Source: Planctomycetota bacterium (GTDB taxonomy: Bacteria > Planctomycetota > Planctomycetia > Pirellulales > PALSA-1355). From it: a stretch of 64,000 nucleotides of DNA. The notes below the pieces were generated by a model that had not been told where the DNA came from, searched no databases, and saw only the letters and a program-made list of their open reading frames with translations. The position numbers and the translations under genes are program-made. Positions 1 to 9,000 of the stretch are shown here, one piece after another; the first letter of the stretch is position 1; every line of letters begins with the position of its first letter. The DNA is taken from the NCBI GenBank assembly GCA_003389325.1, contig QQVE01000018.1:1-64000 (forward strand). The letters run 5' to 3'.

Positions 1-2
1 CG

Positions 3-3000
3 ACCAATACGCCGGCCGTGAAGGTCGACGTGCAGAACATCGAAGTGCCGCTGGGCGCGACGCTCGGCGATTTGACCCTCGGCGGCTACATCGCGGTGGG
101 TGGGTTCGACGGCTTCGGTCTGCCCATTCCGATGCCGGCGGAACTCGGTGTGCCATATGCGGGTGAGCAGGTCGTCGGCAACCTGAGCGTGACGTCGAAC
201 AGCGGCATCGGCCAGATTGGCGGTTCGGTGACCCTCGGCGGATCACTGGCATCGGCCAACGATCTCAGCGTGCTCGACCTGGCCGGGCAGGCGACGCTCA
301 CCGGCGATTTCGACTTTTCCGGCGTACTCGCCAGCGGGCAGATCAGCGCAGTCCTCGAATGGGCCATCGAGGTCGACAATACGACCGGCCAGCCGGCGTT
401 CTCCGGCGCGCCGACGATCTCGAACGTGCAGGCGAGCGATCTGCTCGTAACCGTGCCGGATCTGCTGACGCTCGACGTGGGGCTGATTCAGTATGCCGAT
501 CCTGGCACATTGCAGCCGGGCGACCCCATCGCAGCGCTGCAAGATGCCACGCTCACGTTTACTCATCTTCCGGGTGACTTGGGCACCGTGGCCATTGGCC
601 TGGGGAACGTCGACGGCTACGACGACAACGGCGACGGCCTGATCGACGGCTTCGGTCTCTCTTCGTCGATCAGTCTCGGCGACGTCAACCTCTCGGTGGG
701 CGAGAAGACCCTGATGACGCTCGAGGCGCTGATGCTGGGCATCAACGGCGTACAGGTGCGCCCGGAACTCGACGATGGCTTCCGCACGGGCGAACTGGCC
801 TTCTCGGCTTCGGGACTGCAGTTGCTGCCCGGCGTCTTCGGCGCCGCGTCCGAGGTGGGCGTGTTTTCATCGCAAGAGGCCCTATCGCATCCTGACGTCG
901 GTTCGATCGACATCAACACCGGGGCCTTCAACCTTTCGCTCGACGTGCCGCCGGCGATCGGTGAGCGGCTGACGATCTCAGGGTGGGTGCCCGTGCAGTT
1001 GACGCACGTCGACGCGGCCTTCGATCCGGCGGGCTCGACGCCGGACATCGACTTCGCGCTGACCGGGTTCGTGGATGCCACTCGGCTGGTCAGCCAACTC
1101 GGTTCGGCCGTCGGTTCACCGAGCCTGGCGGCGACGGTCGAAGCTTACGACGCGGACGGCCAGACCTTCGCCCCCACCGGTCCGGGCAATCCGCTGACGC
1201 TGGGCGTGGCCTACGTCGACGGCGAGATCCGGCCGACCAATACGCCGGCCGTGAAGGTCGACGTGCAGAACATCGAAGTGCCGCTGGGCGCCACGCTCGG
1301 CAATCTGACGCTCGGCGGCTACATCGCCGTAGGCGGGTTCGATGGGTTCGGTCTGCCCATTCCGATGCCGGCGGAACTCGGGGCGCCATATGCGGGTGAG
1401 CAGGTCGTCGGCAACTTGAGCGTGACGTCGAACAGCGGCATCGGCCAGATTGGCGGTTCCGTGACCCTCGGCGGATCACTGGCATCGGCCAACGATCTCA
1501 GCGTGCTCGACCTGGCCGGGCAGGCGACGCTCACCGGCGATTTCGACTTTTCCGGCGTACTCGCCAGCGGGCAGATCAGCGCAGTCCTCGAATGGGCCAT
1601 CGAGGTCGACAATACGACCGGCCAGCCGGCGTTCTCCGGCGCGCCGACGATCTCGAACGTGCAGGCGAGCGATCTGCTCGTAACCGTGCCGGATCTGCTG
1701 ACGCTCGACGTGGGGCTGATTCAGTATGCCGATCCTGGCACATTGCAGCCGGGCGACCCCATCGCAGCGCTGCAAGATGCCACGCTCACGTTTACTCATC
1801 TTCCGGGTGACTTGGGCACCGTGGCCATTGGCCTGGGGAACGTCGACGGCTACGACGACAACGGCGACGGCCTGATCGACGGCTTCGGTCTCTCTTCGTC
1901 GATCAGTCTCGGCGACGTCAACCTCTCGGTGGGCGAGAAGACCCTGATGACGCTCGAGGCGCTGATGCTGGGCATCAACGGCGTACAGGTGCGCCCGGAA
2001 CTCGACGATGGCTTCCGCACGGGCGAACTGGCCTTCTCGGCTTCGGGACTGCAGTTGCTGCCCGGCGTCTTCGGCGCCGCGTCCGAGGTGGGCGTGTTTT
2101 CATCGCAAGAGGCCCTATCGCATCCTGACGTCGGTTCGATCGACATCAACACCGGGGCCTTCAACCTTTCGCTCGACGTACCGCCAGCGATCGGTGAGCG
2201 GCTGACCATCTCAGGGTGGGTGCCGGTGCAACTGACGCACGTCGACGCGGCCTTCGATCCGGCCGGCACGACGCCGGACATCGACTTCGCGCTCACCGGG
2301 TTCGTGGATGCCACTCGGCTGGCTGGCGAACTTGGCTCGGCCATTGGCTCGCCCGGCCTGGCGGTGACGGTCGAAGCCTACGACGCGGACGGCCAGACGT
2401 TCACCCCCACCGGTCCGGGCAATCCGCTGACGCTGGGTGTGGCTTACGTCGACGGCGAGATCCGGCCGACCAATACGCCGGCCGTGAAGGTCGACGTGCA
2501 GAACATCGAAGTGCCGCTGGGCGCGACGCTCGGCGATTTGACCCTCGGCGGCTACATCGCGGTGGGTGGGTTCGACGGCTTCGGTCTGCCCATGCCGATG
2601 CCGGCAGAGCTCGGTGTGCCGTACGCCGGTGAGCAGGTTCTCGGCAATCTAACCGTCACGTCCACCAGCGGCATCGGGCAGCTCGACGGAACCGTTACTC
2701 TCGGTGGTTCGCTGGCCTCGGCCAACGGCATCAGCGTGCTTGATCTTACCGGCGCGGCCACCCTGACCGGCGACCTGGCGTCCGTCGGTCTCTCGGGCAG
2801 CGGCACGGTTCACGGGCAATTTGCCTGGCCAATCACGGTCGACAACACCTCAGGCAGTCCCGTCATCAGCGGCGTGCCTGAGCTGACCGGTTTGCAGGCC
2901 GAGAGCATCGTGTTGGAGATCGAAGACGTCGTCCGCTTCGACATTGCCGACATTACCTACGATCCGGCTCCCGACCCCGGCGACCCGGTGGCGACGGCCA

Positions 3001-6000
3001 CCGCCGCCACGGTGACGATGTTGGGCATTCTGGCCGCGGCCAACCTGGCAGGTACGGCCGACCTGGCTCTCTACGACGACGACCAGGACGGCATCGTCGA
3101 TGGCGTCGCTCTGTCGGGTTTGAATGTCACCTTCGCGCCCGGCCAGCAGTGGGACTATGCCCCCGGCGGCACGGCCCTGTTGCGCGTGTCGGATCTCGGC
3201 GCCACGTTCTCGGGTCTCGAATATCGCCCGAAACTGGGTGGCTTTGAGACCCAGGGCACGATCTCTTTGGCCCTGGGCACGGTAGGACTCTATCCCGATG
3301 GCGGTGGTGCGTTTAGCGGCTCGGTCAACAACGCCACCGGATCGATCAATCCGGCCACGGGCGAAGTGCTGTTCGACATCGGGCAACTGCTGATCGGCCT
3401 GGGCCCCGATTCGCTGTTCCAGGTTGACGTGACCGACGCCACGTTCCAGTTGGATGACTCGGAACAGACCGACCTGCTGACGGTCGCCTCGGCCGAGCTC
3501 CGCGTGGTCGACCAGCTCGATTCGCTCTCCGCGGCGAGCTTCGGCATCACCGACTTCCGTTTCAACGTCATGGCCGGTCAGCCCAAATTCGGCCTGGGCG
3601 GCATCCAACTGCAGGCGGCCCCGGGCGTGCTCGGATCGCTCGGGCTGGCAGGTTTCCTGCCGCTGGACGTGACCGACCTGGGCATCACGTTTGCCGACGA
3701 CGGCGCGAACTACACTGACTTCACCGACTTCACGCTTTCGGTCGACGGCTACTTCAACTTGGGGCTGATCGAATCGCTGCTCCCATTCGATCCCGTGCTG
3801 AGCATCGGACCCACCAGCGCCGGCGACGCGGCCAATCCGCACACGTTCACCGACATCGAGTTCGGCTTCGACCTGGTCGAAGGGCGCATCGTGCCCTTGA
3901 ACCTGTCGCAGATTCGCGTTGGCTTCAGCGAATGGGCCATCGGCGAGCTGGTGTTCGCCGGCGAAATCGAGCTGGCCGGCTACACCAGCGGCTTGCTCGA
4001 TCCCACGGTGACCGGCACCTTCGGTATCGATATGGCCTCGGCAAACAACCGCGTGCAGCCCTCGGGCGGCACCGGTATCGATTTCTACGGCGCAGAGTTG
4101 GCACTTACCGGCACGATCGGGCGCGGCGACAACAGCACTTCGCTGGTTGTGGATGCCGACGTGCAGACGGCGTTCGATCTGAGCTTAGGCGACTTCCTGC
4201 ACATGTCCGACCTGGGCTTCGCGTTCGGGGTGGACATCGACGTGCCCGACAACTTCCTCGACGATCCGCTCGGGCTGGTGTCGATCAATCCGCGGCTGGA
4301 GGAGATGACCGTCGGCACGCTCACCGCCTCGGCGGGCGATTTCCTCAGCTTCGGCGCCGTGCCGGGCTCGGGGGGCGGACCCGGGTTGACGATCGACTTC
4401 GACCCGGGCCCCGGCGACCCGCTGGCGCTACTGAACTTCAACGCGCAGTCGCCGCTAATCGGGCTCAGCGGCACGGTCGAGGGCCTGGCCGTGTTGCCCG
4501 GCGGCGTGCCCGACTTCGACTCGATCGGCCAGATCGACATCGAGCTGGTGCCGCGCGGTGACGGGTCTGCCAGCCTGTTGCAGGAGGTTTTTGCTGAGTT
4601 TCTACCACTGAGCATCTCGAAGATCGGCCTCGACTTTCAATCGGGCTTCTTCCAGTTTGCCGGATCGCCAGGCAACGAGTCGATCGTCGGCATCGCCGAT
4701 CCGACGGCGCTCAACCTGATCACTTCCGGCCGTGCCGGCACACCCTCCTGGCTGCCGGAGGATTTCCTGTTCGAAGTGGGCAGCGACTTCAGCAACTTGG
4801 AGATCGACTTGCAGGAGCTCGTCGACGGCAATTTCCCGATCGTCGACCTGGGAGGACTGGGCTTCGAGTTGGGCGTCGACCTGGGCGCCTTTAAGATCGG
4901 TGGAGCGGCGGCAGTGGGCTTGGTCGATGCCGATCCCGATCCCGTCGGCGAAGAGATCGTCTACTACCTGGCCATCGAGGGTGGGTTGGAAGTGGCCGGC
5001 TATGGGGCCACGGGGGCCATCGCGCTAACCACGGCCGGGCCCATCGGCGCCACGCTCAGCGTGCCGTTGGCCATCCCGCTCGGGCAGTCGGGCTTTGTCG
5101 TCTCGGGGGCCGCCGGCACGATCCAGTTTGGCACGACGGTGTTGCCGGCGCCGGAAGACATCCAGGCCCCGTCGGACCTGGGCACGATTCCCAATCCTTT
5201 CAGCATCGATCTCAGCTCGGTTCCTGCCATCGAACAGATCGTGCAGGGGCTATGGGTCGACGATCCCGGCGGCGGCTACGTTCGGCCGCTATGGACCGAG
5301 CCGGTAACCGTGGCCTTGCAAGGAGAGCTGACCCACGTGGCCGTGGCCGCCGTGCTCTCGGGCACCGCGACCGTGGCCGCCAACCTAACGCTGCCGGTTG
5401 GCGGAGCGACGATCGATGACGCGGGCCTGGCGCTGCTGGGCTTCGGCGATATCCGCGCCCTGGGCATCCCGCTGGCCGATGCCAAGGTGGTGTTCGATCT
5501 GCGCGACGAGTTGAGCCCCAGCTTTGGGTTCTATTTCCAAGCCCCCTCGAACGCCAACCCGCTGGGCATGCTCTTCCCGGCCCAGGCTGACTTCGGCGTC
5601 CTGTTGCGGACCGACGGCCTGGCCATGGCCACGGCGATCGGACTGCGATCGTTCTTCACGGAGCTGGCCTCCGGTGCGCTCGCCCAGGGGCAATCGTTCT
5701 TCGAGACGGTGGCCGGGCAGGTTCTCGACGTGTTGCAGCAAGACCCGGCCAGCTCGGCGTTGGCCGATCTGCTCGCGCCGTTGCTGCCCGTCGGGACTAC
5801 GTTCGCCGACTTGGACGCCACGGAACTGATCGAACTGTTGCGCGACTCGCTCGAATTCGACGACGTGCTGACGGCGCTCGAGTCCGGCAGTGGGCAGACC
5901 GTCGAACAATTGCCGCAGAACCTGCAAGACAAGCTGGGGGCCGTGATCGACCTCTCCACCGCGGTCGTGCAGGACGTGATGCTGTTTGGGCCGCAGGTCA

Positions 6001-9000
6001 TCGCCGCGGGGCTGAACGACGCCCTCAGTGTGGGCGAACAGCTCGTGGCCCTCGGGCTTCGCAACCCGGGCCAGGAGAGCGATCCGGTCGATCCATTCGG
6101 ACTGCTGACAAGCTTTAGTCCCGAGAACCTGGCGGCCGATCGGCTCATTCCACTGGAGTTCGTCAGCGAGTTCACGTCGCTATTTGTCAACTCGCTCGGC
6201 TCGGCCGTGAGCGAGGCCCTGACCCAGACGGCGGCGTTCGTCTTGAGCGATTCATTCGATCCGCGGTTGCTCATCGAGGGATCGATTCAGCCGACGCTCC
6301 TGGGCGTGCCCGTGGGCGAGGCCCCCGGCGGCGTGCAGATGACCGTATCGAAGCGCGGCGTCTCGTTCGGTTTCGATGCGAGCATCGCGCGGATCATCTC
6401 GCTGCTGGGCGCCGCCCCGCCGCTAAACCTGCTGATGTACAGCACGCAGTCGATTTCCGATGAGACGACGATCGCCTACGAGCTGCCGTTTGACGCGCTG
6501 GATGCGCTCGAGGACTTGGTCGACGGCGGGCTGCCGCTGGGGGCGCTCAATCCGTTCTCGCCCGACTGGGGCCTGCTGGCCATCTCGCAGCTCAACATCG
6601 CGGGCATCACGTCCTCGGCCTCGATGGCTCAGTTCGGGCCCGGCTCGGCATTGCTCGAGAACAACGTGCAGATCGTCGACGACTTCGACGATCCGGTCGA
6701 CCCGGGCAAGATTCCGGTCACCTCGCAGGAACTGCTCGACCGGATGCAGGGCCTCGGCGGCTACCTGTTCACCGGCGGCGTGGCGCAAGCCAAGCTGTTG
6801 GCCGATCCGTTCGAGGTGATTGCCGGCATTCTCGATGCGGCCCGGCAGGCCGGCGAAGAGCTCGACGACGCCGACGGCGAGCTGGCCTACCTGATGCAGT
6901 TGTTCAGCACGGGCCCGGCGTTTCTCGAAGCCGTGCAGGACTCGCTCACGCAGGCCGAGGAGTTCGCCCGGGTGCAGGCCTATTTGCCAGTCTCGGCCGA
7001 GACGCTGCTGCCGCAAGCGCTGTTGGACCTGTTGGACGGCGATCCCGAGGCCTTCAATGCCGCGTTCCAGGCGACGTACTTCGACGCCAGTGGCAACATC
7101 CGCGACGACGCGGTGCAGGCCGTGTTCGATGCGATCGCGACCGAGCTGCAAACCTCGGCCACGACCATCGCGGCCAATGCCTACTTCGAAGGGCTGCTCA
7201 ACTCCAAGGTGTTGGGCATCGAGTTGGCGAACGGCCGGTTGTTTGCGGGCGTCCTGCCCGATCCGGACAACCCGGGCGCGACGCTCGACTTCGGCAACGC
7301 GGCCGTGAATCTCACGGGAGCGATTCCCTGGCTGGGGAACCTGGAAGTCGAAGCCGTTCTCGACGTGCAACCGATGCCGCTGCCGGCGCCGCCGGTTTCG
7401 GGTCCAGATCCGCTGGCGTCGTTGCGGGCCGCATTCGGCGACAGTGTGCCGCTGCCGCGCGGGCGATTCGAGCTGGCGCTCGACACGGCCCAACCACCGG
7501 GCGGCGGGCCGAGCGACTTCGAGACCGTGATGGGTAGCCTGGGCCTCGACCCCGCGATGTTCCAATTGCCCACGATCGGCCAGGCCAGCGCGGCGCTGCG
7601 GGCCTACACGCCGGGCTACGATCTGTCGAGCAGCGTGCCGATCGAGCGCGTGGGCGGGATGGAGTTTCAGGCCAACCTGGCGATTCCCGACGTGGTGGAC
7701 AACGCCGAGTTTCTGTTCCGCATGTCCGCGCCGACGAACGGCCCCGGCGGCACGTACCTGCCGTTTACGGCCAAGGCGTCGGTCGACGAGATCACGCTCG
7801 GCGGGTTCACGATCACTGGCGCCGTGTTCGACCTGGTCAACGACGAGAACGGCACGAGCGTGCACGTCGCCGGCACGACGCAGTTGCTCGGCGCGACGTT
7901 CACCGTCGATGGCGAACTGGACAGTCGATTGCAGGGCAGCCTGCAGTTGACGCTCTCGGCCGGTGCCCCGAACTTTGGCGGCCTGTCGGGCAGCGGGACC
8001 TTCAGCCTGGTGCTCAATGGACCCACGAGCGGGTCGGTGGCGTTTGCCGGGTCGCTGGCGAACATCCCGGGTACCAGCCGCTCGGTCAGCGCCAGCGGCA
8101 GCATTCAATCGAGCGGCAACTTCGCGATCAACGTTGCCACGACGAACCTGACGTTCGGCGGCATCTCGGTCGACTCGGCGACACTGCAGGTGCAACGCAT
8201 CTCCGGTACGACCGACATCGTTTTCCGTTCCGGAGCCACCTCCACGCTGTTGGGCGCGACTTTCGACATCAGCGGCCAGTTCGGCACCAATGGCGTGGGC
8301 TCGCTATCAATGGCTACCAGCGGCACGCCCAACTTCGGCGGAGCGATCGCGCCGGTTGGTGGTAGCTTCACGCTGCACATTAGCCCCAGCAACAGCTTTG
8401 TCCGATTCAGCGGCACCGTTTCCGGGGTTCCTGGGCACAGCGGCTCGCTGACCGTCAACGGCGACATTCAGTCGCACACGGACTTCTCGCTTTCGAGCAC
8501 GGCGACGAGCCTCACCTACGGGGCGTTCACTCTCAACTCGGCAACGGCCCAGATCGTGCGCACGTCCGGCACGACCGAAGTCGACGTGCAGGGCAGCTTC
8601 TCGCTGCTGGGGGCCACGTTCACGGCCTCGGGATCGATGTCCACCTCCGGCAGCGGCTCGCTGTCGATGAGTACCACCGGCACGCCCAACTTTGGCGGCA
8701 GCATCGTTACCACCGGCGGCAGCTTCACGCTCTACACGAGTTCCGATGGCGGCGGATACGTCTACTTCTTCGGCAATCTCTCGGGCATCCCCGGTCGGAG
8801 CGGATCGCTCTATCTGTACGGCAACATTCAGTCCGCTTCCAGCTTCACGCTCAACAGCCTGACGACGAGCCTCACGTACGGGGCATTCACGCTCAACTCG
8901 GCGAGCATCCAGTTGGTCCGCACCTCGGGCACGACGAACGTGCAGGCCGCGGGCAGCCTTTCGCTACTGGGCGCCACGTTCTCGGTATCCGGCTCGATGT

